Origin: Cyanobacteria bacterium SZAS LIN-3
GTDB lineage: Bacteria; Cyanobacteriota; Vampirovibrionia; Obscuribacterales; Obscuribacteraceae
Direction of reading: 5' to 3'
Assembly (NCBI GenBank): GCA_018266215.1
Contig: JAFEAV010000024.1
Coordinates: 1-64,000, forward strand
Length of the DNA stretch: 64,000 nt
Part shown: in pieces, positions 54,838 through 63,444 of the stretch
Layout: each line of letters begins with the position of its first letter
Position numbering within the stretch: the first letter of the stretch is position 1
Made by a program: the position numbers and the translations under genes
Notes under the pieces: model-generated
Seen by the model: only the letters and a program-made list of their open reading frames with translations
What the model was told of the DNA's origin: nothing
Database searches by the model: none

Positions 54838-56187
54838 TTATTCGCCGGCGACAAGCCCGGCCAGATCGGCTTGAAAGCCCGGATAGGATATATCGATGCA
54901 GGAGACATCTCCCAGCTCGAGCGGCTTTTGCGCGACTAATTGCGCTACCAGACCGGTCATGGCCAGACGGTGATCGCCTTCGGTGGCCCAGACGCCGCCG
55001 CCGGGCAAAAGCGCCGCAGCCGAGCCCTCAACGGCAAAGCCATCGGCCATTTCCTCGACTTTCACGCCCTGGTTGGCCAGATTTTTGCAGATGGCGCTCA
55101 GTCGATTGGATTCTTTTTCTTTCAGCTCCGCCGCCCCGCTCACTTTCGAACGCCCTTTCGCCAGGGCAAAGGCCAGGGCCAGAATCGGCAACTCATCAAT
55201 GCCCAGGGGCACTTCCTCGGGGCTGACATCGGTAGCGGTCAGTGAATCCGGCGCCTTTACATGGATATCGCAGACCGGTTCAAAATTGACCAGCCTCTCG
55301 TTGGCGTAGGTTATTTCCACCCCCATGCGCCGCAGCACGGCGACGACCAGGCCGCGGCCGCTGTTTGCACCGACGGCCGGTATGACCAGGTCCGAACCGG
55401 GCATGATAGCGGCGGCCACCAGGAAAAAGGCAGCCGATGAAATATCGCCGGGCACGGTGAAATCCTTAGCGGCGATCTCGCCGGTCAGGGGCTCGACCTC
55501 GGTGGTCAGGCCCTCATTGATAAAAGGAATGCCCAGATGCATGAAAGCTTTGAGGGTGTGGTCGCGCACCCTGGCAGGGGTGGTGACCGTCGTTTTGCCC
55601 CGGGCAAAGAGGCCGGCCACAAGCAGAGCGGCCTCCACCTGGGCCGAGGCCATGGGCAGGTCGAAGCGACCGCCCTGGAGGTTGCCGCCGCCGATGATGA
55701 AGGGCGCGCGCCCCTCGCTGCGGCGATAGGTAACGGTGGCGCCCATGGCGCTGAGGGGATCGAGCACCCGGCGCATGTCCCGTTTGCTCAGGGATTCGTC
55801 GCCGGCCAGGGCAAAGTTGCCCGGCAGGCCGGCCAGAAGGCCGGACATGATGCGCATGGTCGTGCCCGAATTGCCGGCATCGAGGAGCAGCGGGCCGTTG
55901 CGGGTGCTTTCCCGGAAATCCAGGTGAGCCGGTCCACGGCTTTTGACAACAAGATCCAGACGACCGCAGGTCGAAATCTTGCGCCAGCCATCGCCGCCCT
56001 GGGCCGGTTCAATCATCAGACCGAGGCGGCGCAGACAGGAAATAGTGGAGAGGCAATCAAGTGCACCGAGGGCGCCGGTAATCCGCGACTTGCCGACGGT
56101 CAGGGCCGAAAAGATCAGGGCCCGGTGGGTTATCGACTTGTCGCCCGGCATCACGGCCGAACCCCTTAAAAACCTCGGCTTTACCAA
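54838..56187 (-). CDS. aroA: 3-phosphoshikimate 1-carboxyvinyltransferase (EPSP synthase)
   Basis: About 449 residues. It joins shikimate-3-phosphate and PEP to give EPSP. Seen: PGDKSITHRALIFSAL, LDAGNSGTTMRIMSGLLAG, GDESLSKRDMRRVLDPL, and the late ELKEKESNRL and TEGDHRLAM motifs. The start TTG 56187 gives a normal family N-terminus (VKPRFLRGSAVMPGDKS); the frame is also open to TTG 56226. It is divergent from aroC, so the short gap is shared by two shikimate-pathway transcripts. Confidence 0.95.
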   Translation of the reverse strand: MVKPRFLRGSAVMPGDKSITHRALIFSALTVGKSRITGALGALDCLSTISCLRRLGLMIEPAQGGDGWRKISTCGRLDLVVKSRGPAHLDFRESTRNGPLLLDAGNSGTTMRIMSGLLAGLPGNFALAGDESLSKRDMRRVLDPLSAMGATVTYRRSEGRAPFIIGGGNLQGGRFDLPMASAQVEAALLVAGLFARGKTTVTTPARVRDHTLKAFMHLGIPFINEGLTTEVEPLTGEIAAKDFTVPGDISSAAFFLVAAAIMPGSDLVIPAVGANSGRGLVVAVLRRMGVEITYANERLVNFEPVCDIHVKAPDSLTATDVSPEEVPLGIDELPILALAFALAKGRSKVSGAAELKEKESNRLSAICKNLANQGVKVEEMADGFAVEGSAAALLPGGGVWATEGDHRLAMTGLVAQLVAQKPLELGDVSCIDISYPGFQADLAGLVAGE

Positions 56188-56273
56188 TCTACTTTTAGGA
56201 ACCTCTCTGTGCTGCCATAATCTCAAGTATCTTAGTTGAGACAGGCCAATTTTTCAGGAATCTATTTAGAACT

Positions 56274-57515
56274 ATGCTGCGACTTCTTACCGCCGGCGAA
56301 TCCCACGGCAAAGCACTGGTCAGTATCCTGGACGGATTTCCGGCCGGGCTCAAGGTCGACCTGGATGCCATCAATCAAGAGCTGGCTCTGCGGCAGGGGG
56401 GATATGGTCGCAGCGGTCGGCAAAAAATCGAAACAGATCAGGTGGAAATGCTGGGCGGCCTCAGACATGGTATCACCAGTGGTGCACCACTCGCTTATAC
56501 CATAGCCAATAAAGATAATTCCAACTGGCAATATGTGATGAAAGTGCGCGCCCTGAGCGCCGAGGAAGAAGCGAGCGACGAGAGCAAGGCGCAATTTCTG
56601 GCCAAGAAAATCGATCGCTTTCGCCCCGGCCATGCAGACTATGCCGGACTGATCAAATACGCCCAGCGTGATGTGCGTGATGTGCTGGAGCGCTCCAGCG
56701 CCCGGGAAACGGCCAGTCGCGTAGCCGCCGGCGCCTTCTGCCGGGAGCTACTCAAAGCACTCGATGTGCGGGTGACAAGCCATGTTGTGCAGATAGGCAC
56801 GGCCCGCTCGGAGCGCGACCTGACCAATCTGTCCATCGATGAAATCGAGGCCCTCTGCCGCTCCTCCGAAGTTTACTGTGCCGACGAAAAAGCCTCCGAG
56901 GCCATGAAACAAGAAATATTGGCCTGCCAGAAAGAAGGCGACAGCATCGGCGGCGTAGTGGAAGTACTGGTAGACAATCTGCCTATCGGCCTGGGCAGCT
57001 ATACCCAGTGGGATCGGCGCCTGGACAGTCTTCTGGCCGCCGCCCTGATGAGCATCCAGGCGATCAAGGCCGTGGAAGTGGGCGACGGTTTCGCCGCCGC
57101 ATCGCGCAAAGGCAGCGCCGTGCACGATGCCATGTATCCGAACGTGGACACCGCCGAACCCGGCCCGCCGGTGAAGCGACCGACCAACCATGCCGGCGGC
57201 GTGGAAGGCGGCATGACCAATGGCGAGAGGCTGATAGTCAGGGCATATATGAAGCCTATCCCGACCATCAAACAGGGCCTGCCCTCGGTCGGTTTCCCCA
57301 ACTTTGAGGCCGACCGGGCCCACTATGAAAGATCCGATGTCTGTGCCGTGCCTGCCGCTTCTGTTGTGGCGCGGGCAATGGTATGCTTGACCGTGGCCAA
57401 TTTGTTTACCGACAAATTTGCCGCGGACAGCATGGCCGAACTTGCAAAATCGGTCAGTGACTATCGTAAATCCTGCCAGTTCGTTTCATCCCGCCAACCG
57501 AAAGGACGAGATTAA
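56274..57515 (+). CDS. aroC: Chorismate synthase
   Basis: 413 residues. It converts EPSP to chorismate using reduced FMN. Hallmarks: the N-terminal TAGESHGKALV, RQGGYGRSGRQ, the LERSSARETASRVAAGA loop, HDAMYP, and NHAGGVEGGMTNGE. Length is normal for the family. It is first of a two-gene unit with aroB, whose ATG lies one base after its stop. Confidence 0.97.
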   Translation: MLRLLTAGESHGKALVSILDGFPAGLKVDLDAINQELALRQGGYGRSGRQKIETDQVEMLGGLRHGITSGAPLAYTIANKDNSNWQYVMKVRALSAEEEASDESKAQFLAKKIDRFRPGHADYAGLIKYAQRDVRDVLERSSARETASRVAAGAFCRELLKALDVRVTSHVVQIGTARSERDLTNLSIDEIEALCRSSEVYCADEKASEAMKQEILACQKEGDSIGGVVEVLVDNLPIGLGSYTQWDRRLDSLLAAALMSIQAIKAVEVGDGFAAASRKGSAVHDAMYPNVDTAEPGPPVKRPTNHAGGVEGGMTNGERLIVRAYMKPIPTIKQGLPSVGFPNFEADRAHYERSDVCAVPAASVVARAMVCLTVANLFTDKFAADSMAELAKSVSDYRKSCQFVSSRQPKGRD

Positions 57516-57516
57516 G

Positions 57517-58659
57517 ATGCGCCACAAGACCAGGCATCGCGGCACCGTTATTACGATGAACTGGAGCACCGCTCTCGATGTCAAAACGAGAGTAGCGGTC
57601 GGCTCCGGCGCCAGACAGAAACTCACTAATGTGCTGGCCCAGATTGGCGCAGGCAGAAGAGTTTTGATAGTCTGCCAGCCCTCGACGGCTGTGCACTGGC
57701 TGCGCGACATCATGGCCACTCTGCCCTCCGAAGATTTTCAGGTCACTACCCTGGAAGTGCCCGATGGTGAAAACGCCAAGACTTCCGAATGGCTTTTGCG
57801 CATCTGGGAACACTTAGAAGCGCGCGGCTTCGACCGCCAGGACACAATCGTCGCCCTGGGCGGCGGGGCAGTTATGGATCTGGCCGGCTTTGCCTGCTCG
57901 ACTTATCTGCGCGGCCTCAATCTGGTGCTCATTCCCACCTCCCTGCTGGCCCAGGTGGATGCTGCCATCGGCGGCAAGACGGCAATCAATCTGCCCACCG
58001 GCAAAAATCTGGCCGGAACATTCTTTTTCCCCAAGGCCGTACTGGCCGACCAGGAAGTGCTCAGCACCCTGCCGCCCAAGCAGCTCACCTGCGGCCTGGC
58101 CGAGGTGATCAAATACGCCCTGATCGAAGACACCGTAGCCAAAGGCTCCGACTACGAAAAAGGCCCCCGCGCCTTGCTCGACATCATCGAAGACCTGGTG
58201 CGCGACACCTACGACTATGACGATCCCACCCTGGCCGGTCTGATCACAAGCTGCATCAAGATGAAACTATTTGTGGTGGCGCGCGACCCGCAGGAAACTG
58301 GGCTGCGACGCATACTCAACCTGGGGCACACGATCGCCCACGGTCTGGAAGCCGAGACCTCCTTCGACCTCAGTCACGGCCAGGCGGTGGCCATCGGTCT
58401 GGCGCAGATGACGAAGTACGCCGTCGGCCAGAAAAAGCTGGACAAAGAATCGCTTGAGCGCGTCAAGGAAGTGCTGATTCGCGCCGAATTGCCCTATGAA
58501 ATCCCGAAAGGGGCGTCCAAGGACAAGATCTGCCAGTTGATGAACGCCGACAAAAAGCGCAGCGGCGACAAGATCAAGCTTGTGGTGCCGCACACCAAGC
58601 TCGGTACGGTCGACTACGAAACTCTCCTGCCCGTCAGCGACCTGGCCAAACTGCTCTAG
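57517..58659 (+). CDS. aroB: 3-dehydroquinate synthase
   Basis: 380 residues from ATG 57517 (AAAGGA upstream; the aroC stop is one base away). It cyclises DAHP to 3-dehydroquinate with NAD and a divalent metal. Seen: GGGAVMDLAGFACSTYLRG, QVDAAIGGKTAINLPTGKN, CGLAEVIKYALI, and the metal-site histidines in LNLGHTIAHGLE and SHGQAVAIGL. The N-terminal extension of about 15 residues (basic, RHKTRHRG) is not typical; ATG 57556 would give a standard length. A terminator follows directly. Confidence 0.96.
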   Translation: MRHKTRHRGTVITMNWSTALDVKTRVAVGSGARQKLTNVLAQIGAGRRVLIVCQPSTAVHWLRDIMATLPSEDFQVTTLEVPDGENAKTSEWLLRIWEHLEARGFDRQDTIVALGGGAVMDLAGFACSTYLRGLNLVLIPTSLLAQVDAAIGGKTAINLPTGKNLAGTFFFPKAVLADQEVLSTLPPKQLTCGLAEVIKYALIEDTVAKGSDYEKGPRALLDIIEDLVRDTYDYDDPTLAGLITSCIKMKLFVVARDPQETGLRRILNLGHTIAHGLEAETSFDLSHGQAVAIGLAQMTKYAVGQKKLDKESLERVKEVLIRAELPYEIPKGASKDKICQLMNADKKRSGDKIKLVVPHTKLGTVDYETLLPVSDLAKLL

Positions 58660-58680
58660 GCCCGCGGGGCCTGTCTTTTT
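58658..58680 (+). terminator. Rho-independent terminator of aroC-aroB
   Basis: Stem AGGCCC/GGGCCT with a three-base loop, overlapping the aroB stop codon, followed by GTCTTTTT. Confidence 0.75.
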
Positions 58681-58749
58681 GAAAATCCATTATTCCGCTG
58701 CAACTTTCCTGCGCCGCCGGCGTATTACTCTTGCACGGGTAAAATTGAA

Positions 58750-59385
58750 ATGATGGAACTGGAAGACAGCGCCCTTATCGAACAGATCCTTTGTCCGCCA
58801 TCGCCATCCGGCGCCGGACAGGCAGCTCTCGCCCAGCGCCAGGCTTATGCCCAGCTGGTCCGGCGCTATCAGGGACTGGTCCTGAGCGTGGTCTTCGCCC
58901 TGGTCAAGAACGAGGAAAGCGCCCGGGACCTGACGCAGGAGACCTTTCTCAAGGCCTTCCGCGCCCTCAAGACCTTCGACCGCAGTCGCTCTTTCAAGCC
59001 CTGGCTCCTGCGCATAGCCAACAACTGCGCCCTCGATTATCTGCGGGCCAAACAACACAAGGATGAAGTATCCCTGGACCTGATCATGGAGGAGGATCCC
59101 GGCCTCGAGCCCTTCGATAAAAACGATCCCAGCGAACTGGCCGAGCACAATCTGTTTATTGAAAAACTGGCTCTGGCACTGCAGCTTCTCCCCCTGCGCT
59201 ACCGACAGGCATTTGTACTGCGCCACCAGTTTGACCTCAGTTATCTTGAAATCGCCGAAGTGATGCAGGAAACTCAAAACAATGTCCGCACTCTTTTATT
59301 CAGGGCCCGAGACCGGCTGCGCAAGCTACTTCTGGAAAGCCAGCCCACAAGTAAATCCGAAAAAGAAAATGGAACGTCATCATGA
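58750..59385 (+). CDS. ECF-type RNA polymerase sigma factor
   Basis: 211 residues. Region 2 is seen in YAQLVRRYQGLVLSVVF, ARDLTQETFLKAFRAL and FKPWLLRIANNCALDYLR. Region 4 is seen in LPLRYRQAFVLRHQFDLSYLEIAEVM with NNVRTLLFRARDRLRKLL. It is followed by a zinc anti-sigma gene with a 4-base overlap, the usual arrangement for membrane-controlled ECF factors, so it probably responds to envelope stress. It starts at tandem ATGs. Confidence 0.92.
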   Translation: MMELEDSALIEQILCPPSPSGAGQAALAQRQAYAQLVRRYQGLVLSVVFALVKNEESARDLTQETFLKAFRALKTFDRSRSFKPWLLRIANNCALDYLRAKQHKDEVSLDLIMEEDPGLEPFDKNDPSELAEHNLFIEKLALALQLLPLRYRQAFVLRHQFDLSYLEIAEVMQETQNNVRTLLFRARDRLRKLLLESQPTSKSEKENGTSS

Positions 59386-59924
59386 GTGAAGAAAAGAAAC
59401 TGAACTGCAGCCAGGCAAAAGAACAACTGGACAATCTGATTGATTGCATGGTGGAAGCGCGCCTGCAGAAATCGGCCTCAGGTGAAAGCTTCGAGCCGCA
59501 GGGCGCGCTCGCCTCTCACCTGAGCGACTGCGGCGACTGCCATAACTATCATCTGGCCAATCAGGTAATCATCGAAGCGGCCAAGGCTCTGCCCCGGCTG
59601 GACGGCGGAGAGGACCTGACCCAATCGATCATGGCCATGATAGAAATAGAACAGGAACAGCAGTCACAAGCGGTGACTGCGGCGCCCTCTATTTTTGCGG
59701 CGCACAGCAATATCTTCCTGGCTCTTTCATTTATGGCCTTTACTCTAATCACAAGCGGTGTCCTGAGCGACTCGCCCTGGCTGGTCAATCCCAGCGCTTC
59801 CAGCGACTGGCTCTGGTCGGCCGCCTCCTGGGGCCTGGCACTACTGGCGGTGGCATTGTTGCGGCCACTGATTGAGAGCGGCCGCGGTGTTTCCAGCGGC
59901 AACAGGAGCGTGGCCAAGGCCTGA
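59382..59924 (+). CDS. Zinc-binding anti-sigma factor (membrane)
   Basis: 180 residues. The N-terminal cytosolic domain has CSQAKEQLDNL and HLSDCGDC, the HxxxCxxC pattern of ZAS-type anti-sigma factors. Two membrane helices follow (about 105-127 and 141-162). It should hold the adjacent ECF sigma factor inactive until an envelope signal arrives. Overlaps: 4 bases with the sigma gene, 1 base with the next gene. Confidence 0.85.
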   Translation: MSEEKKLNCSQAKEQLDNLIDCMVEARLQKSASGESFEPQGALASHLSDCGDCHNYHLANQVIIEAAKALPRLDGGEDLTQSIMAMIEIEQEQQSQAVTAAPSIFAAHSNIFLALSFMAFTLITSGVLSDSPWLVNPSASSDWLWSAASWGLALLAVALLRPLIESGRGVSSGNRSVAKA

Positions 59925-60694
59925 TGATGAACTTTCACAGAATGCTACTAGTGGCCGCCACGGTGCTGTTCCTGAGCCTTGCTACGGCGCAGGGCGGTCG
60001 GGCGCAGGAGGCTCCCGTCGCCGCACCACCGGTAGAGGCAAGCACGCCCTTTGACGAAAAATTTTACGCCGCCGCCCTGCGCGAAGAAGCCAATCGTCAG
60101 CCGATTACCGTACAGGGCGGCGTGCGCCGACCGCTAATGTTTTTTCGCCAGATAGCCAATCGCAAGTGGAACGCGGGCGCCCTCTTTCTCTATCTTGTTT
60201 TCATCAGCGCCCTGCTCAAAATATTTCTGCCGGCTCTGACCGCGCGCACAATCGCGCGCTGCCGCTCCAACTGCTTCATCAGCCTTTCGTCAGCCTTTAT
60301 CTATTCGACTATTTTGATCTCGCTGGTACGCTTTGCTTTCAAAACCGATGACCTTGCACCGATGGGAGTTTTCACTATCGGTCTGGTGCAACTCAGCTTT
60401 GCTCTGGGGGCCTGCTTCGGCGTCAATTTACTGGCCCAAAAACTCTACGAATTTCTCAGTCGCGAGCGGGAGCCGGCGAGTATATACGGGCGGGCATTGC
60501 TCTATGGATTTTGCCTGACCCTGGTGGCGGGCCTGATGGCGGGCGTTTCGCTGATCCCCAATCTGGGACGACTGCCGCGCATTGGTAACCGGGTGGTAAC
60601 ACTTGTGGCGGCGCTCGGCCTGGGCGGACTGGTCAATCTGGCGGCCGGCGCGCAAAAGCCCCGAGCAGAGGCTCAGGGCTCAGCAGAGAATTAG
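59924..60694 (+). CDS. Membrane protein of the sigma/anti-sigma operon
   Basis: 256 residues with a signal-like N-terminus (to about residue 26), a periplasmic segment to about 75, and five membrane helices (about 82-100, 112-132, 142-162, 183-202, 215-235). No family is recognised. The ATG overlaps the anti-sigma stop by one base. It may sense or supply the envelope signal that controls the sigma factor, which is inference from position. The last residues are Ala/Glu/Arg-rich. Confidence 0.7.
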   Translation: MMNFHRMLLVAATVLFLSLATAQGGRAQEAPVAAPPVEASTPFDEKFYAAALREEANRQPITVQGGVRRPLMFFRQIANRKWNAGALFLYLVFISALLKIFLPALTARTIARCRSNCFISLSSAFIYSTILISLVRFAFKTDDLAPMGVFTIGLVQLSFALGACFGVNLLAQKLYEFLSREREPASIYGRALLYGFCLTLVAGLMAGVSLIPNLGRLPRIGNRVVTLVAALGLGGLVNLAAGAQKPRAEAQGSAEN

Positions 60695-60731
60695 GCCGGG
60701 GCCGGCATGGCCCTCAGTGGCGACGGACCGA

Positions 60732-60860
60732 TTAAGTCTCGTCAGGCCCGGTGTAGGGCTCGAAAAACGCCTTCTTCGCGCCAAGAAAAAGAAAAGTAAT
60801 TGTGGTCAAGCCAAGCACTATCGACACAAAAAGCATCGGGCTGGTCGGATGATACTCCAT
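60732..60860 (-). CDS. 42-residue single-span membrane protein
   Basis: A short gene found on the minus strand: ATG 60860, stop 60732. GAAGGGAG lies 11 bases upstream. The product starts MEYHPTSP, has one hydrophobic helix (about 9-27, FVSIVLGLTTITFLFLG), then a KK pair and a conserved-looking acidic tail (FFEPYTGPDET). Length, RBS and topology argue for a real small membrane subunit, perhaps part of a respiratory or other membrane complex. No family is named with confidence. Confidence 0.6.
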   Translation of the reverse strand: MEYHPTSPMLFVSIVLGLTTITFLFLGAKKAFFEPYTGPDET

Positions 60861-61197
60861 TCGTTAACTATCTCCCTTCGGATTGAGCCGGGCTTAAAAG
60901 CCAGCGGCGGACTATTTGAAAATTACCCTTTTCTAAACCAAATATAACCGGCTATTCATTATAAACATTTGAATTGGTACATATGTGCCCTCTAATACAG
61001 GCCAAGCCCCTTGTAATTTGGCCAATACATTGATTTAGTGGCGCTTAACGGGCTCCTTACTACCCCAGCTCAATGTGCTATAACATGACTGGTTTGGAGT
61101 CCCGGTAGCTGCGTACTACTATCTGGCCAATCCCCAATTCGCTTAATCCCAACTAGCTTTTAGTCAGCTTTTTGAATTTGCAAGGAGAAGATCTCTG
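60861..61197. other. AT-rich intergenic region
   Basis: 337 bases with no open frame of note. It separates the divergent 42-codon gene from the Lys-rich secreted protein gene. GTGCTATAACATG near 61075-61087 contains a -10-like TATAAC about 110 bases before the next ATG, with a weak -35. AAGGAG precedes the ATG at 61198. I see no RNA gene in it. Confidence 0.4.
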
Positions 61198-62439
61198 ATG
61201 ACAGCTTCCAGACGGTACTTGCCCGCTAGTTTAGCCTGCATACTCAGCTTGAGCGCAGGGGGCGCAGCATTTGCTGCCGGCGGTTCCGCCCTCGATCCGT
61301 ACATCGATGTGCCCGCTCCAAAAGCGCTGAAAGGTGCCCCCAAGGCCGACAAGAATAAGAGGTCCAAAGCCCACATTCCCTTACTGCAACAGGTGCAGAA
61401 GGTAGAAAAAACCACTGTGGAAGAAGACGCCGCCCAGAGCGTCACATGGGTAAAAGAACCCACAAAAAAGGATTCCAAGCACGTCAAAGAGGCGAAGCCG
61501 CAGGTCACCCAGACTCCCAAGAAACCTAAACCCGTATCCACTACTGTTGTATCCGACGTAGCACCGGCCCCGAGCCCCGCCGTCAAGGAAAACAAAGACG
61601 CCAAAGTCAAAGTAAGCACAGGCTCCGCCGGCGGCTCGGACGAAAGCGTCATGAGCGGCATCAAAGCCATCGGCGATGGTTATTCCAGAACATTCAAAGC
61701 CGCGTCCCACGGCATGGTCCACTCGACCAAGGCCGCGTCCGAAGCGGTACTGGCCGGCAGTAAAAAAATGACCACCGGTATCAAATCCGGTGCCAAAGTC
61801 TCCGGTGACGTCTTTAAAAAAGGTGCGGCCAAAGTCAGCTTCGGCCTGATCAAAGCCGACGACGACAAGGACACTGCCGCTCCGGCCAAGGCCAAAGTGG
61901 CCAAGAAGCCTGAAGTGGAAAAAGCGGCACCCGTCAAATCCACCCCCGTCGTCGAACAGCCCGCCGTACAGAGCGTAGCCAAAGTCGAAAAGCAGCCCGA
62001 AGCCAAGTCCAAAGAAGGCGGCCTGGTTTCAAAAATGGCCCACATCCCCAAAGTGAAAATGCCAAAGATCGGCATTCCTTTTATGGGCGGTAAAAAGAAA
62101 CCAGTGGTAGACACCAAAGCTGGTGCCACCGAACTGGGCGCCTCCGAACCGGAAACCGACGTCGCAGCCGCTCCTAAAAAACCAGCCGCCAAGCCGGCAC
62201 AGACGCCTATCGGCGAAGAGCTTTCACCGAGAGAAATGGCGGCCAATACAGCCCCCGTTCCCAAAGTAAAAGTTAAAGCCGAGAAGCCCAAATCTCCAGC
62301 CCACGACATTGCCACCAATGTGCCGGGCGGCGGTCCGCAGAAAAAATGGACCAAGCTCTGGCCCTTCGGTCACAAGCAGAACGCGCAGGTAGCAGGACAG
62401 AGCGGCCCTGGAGCTGTCAAATTCCAGACCCCGATGTAA
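61198..62439 (+). CDS. Secreted Lys/Ala/Pro-rich protein of unknown function
   Basis: 413 residues with a signal peptide (about 1-27, ending AFA). The mature part is dominated by Lys, Ala, Pro, Val and Ser with repeated xPKxK and AxKP units. A more ordered helical segment at about 145-225 contains SHGMVHSTKAASEAVL and GIKSGAKVSGDVFKKGAAK. A repeated KMPKIGIPFMGG-like patch follows near 285-300. A cell-surface or polymer-binding role is a guess from the charge. It lies five bases from the first candidate start of the next gene. Confidence 0.6.
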   Translation: MTASRRYLPASLACILSLSAGGAAFAAGGSALDPYIDVPAPKALKGAPKADKNKRSKAHIPLLQQVQKVEKTTVEEDAAQSVTWVKEPTKKDSKHVKEAKPQVTQTPKKPKPVSTTVVSDVAPAPSPAVKENKDAKVKVSTGSAGGSDESVMSGIKAIGDGYSRTFKAASHGMVHSTKAASEAVLAGSKKMTTGIKSGAKVSGDVFKKGAAKVSFGLIKADDDKDTAAPAKAKVAKKPEVEKAAPVKSTPVVEQPAVQSVAKVEKQPEAKSKEGGLVSKMAHIPKVKMPKIGIPFMGGKKKPVVDTKAGATELGASEPETDVAAAPKKPAAKPAQTPIGEELSPREMAANTAPVPKVKVKAEKPKSPAHDIATNVPGGGPQKKWTKLWPFGHKQNAQVAGQSGPGAVKFQTPM

Positions 62440-62443
62440 GCAG

Positions 62444-62488
62444 TTGCAGGCGAATAACTTGCAGGCAGATAAGTTGCAGGCATTCGAG
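62444..62488 (+). repeat. Three tandem 15-base repeats at a gene start
   Basis: Three adjacent 15-base units each begin TTGCAGGC (62444, 62459, 62474). Units one and two match at most positions; the third diverges after TTGCAGGCA. Each supplies an in-frame TTG for the dehydratase gene. Confidence 0.7.
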
Positions 62489-63430
62489 CTGGCCCCCATC
62501 AGGGCTGCAGTGCGCCGAACTACCATCATCTGCTCCAGGCGCCTGGACGTACATCTTGGCGCCCCTCTGATCATCGCCAGCGAAACCTTCCAGGAGACCG
62601 GCTCCTTCAAATTTCGCGCCGCCTATGCCGCCGCCCACTACAGTCAGGCCGGCCATCTTCTCACGGCCTCGTCCGGCAACTTTGGTCAGGCCCTGGCACT
62701 GGCCGCACGTTTGCTGGGAAAAGAATGCACTGTGGTGATGCCGACCACCTCAGCTGCGGTCAAAATAGAAGCGGTGAAGGGCTACGGTGCCACAGTCGAC
62801 CTGGTCGACACGCGCTCCACCAGTCGTCAAAAGCGGGTGGCGGAGCTGGCTGCGCAAATCCCGGGCGTGGAAGTACTGAGCGCCTATGACGACGAGCGAG
62901 TAATCGCCGGCAATTCAACACTGGGCGAAGAACTGGCTGACTGTCAGGCGCTGCATCACTTCGACTGCGTCATTGCCCCCATGGGCGGTGGCGGACTGAC
63001 CGCAGGATTAGTCCAGGGCTTGAGGGCGAAAGGAGCGCAGATAGAGGTTTTCGCTGCCGAACCGCAGCTGGGCAATGATGGCGCCCGCAGCCTGGCGGCC
63101 GGCCGAATCATCGCCAACGAACAGGAGCCGGCCACCATTGCAGACGGGGCGCGTACAGTCAGCCTGGGACAACATAATTTTGCCATCCTCAAAGACGGAC
63201 TGGCCGGGGTGATAGAAGTGAGCGAGGAAGAAATCAAGGAAGCGGTGCGTCTGCTCTACAGCATGGCCAATCTGAAATCCGAGCCGACCGGCGCACTGGG
63301 CCTGGGCGCCCTGCTCTCTGCCGGTGAAAAATTTGCCGGCCGTCGGCCGCTGATTGTGGTCAGCGGCGGAAACGTCGACAGCAGTGTCTACTGCGACATC
63401 ATAGGAGCGGCCGCGAAGAGTCTGAGCTGA
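62444..63430 (+). CDS. PLP-dependent threonine dehydratase/serine racemase-like enzyme
   Basis: 328 residues from the first TTG. The fold-type II PLP enzyme signature is ETGSFKFRAA with the PLP lysine K56. The asparagine loop is SSGNFGQALALAARLLG and the phosphate loop is MGGGGLTAGL. The C-terminal VVSGGNVD is as in threonine dehydratases. There is no regulatory ACT domain, so it is the short, catabolic or racemase-like type. Three in-frame TTG starts lie in a 15-base tandem repeat; the true start is unclear. The Phe-Gly in SGNFGQ is where many relatives have His-Ala. Confidence 0.85.
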   Translation: MQANNLQADKLQAFELAPIRAAVRRTTIICSRRLDVHLGAPLIIASETFQETGSFKFRAAYAAAHYSQAGHLLTASSGNFGQALALAARLLGKECTVVMPTTSAAVKIEAVKGYGATVDLVDTRSTSRQKRVAELAAQIPGVEVLSAYDDERVIAGNSTLGEELADCQALHHFDCVIAPMGGGGLTAGLVQGLRAKGAQIEVFAAEPQLGNDGARSLAAGRIIANEQEPATIADGARTVSLGQHNFAILKDGLAGVIEVSEEEIKEAVRLLYSMANLKSEPTGALGLGALLSAGEKFAGRRPLIVVSGGNVDSSVYCDIIGAAAKSLS

Positions 63431-63444
63431 GCGAAGGCCTGCTG

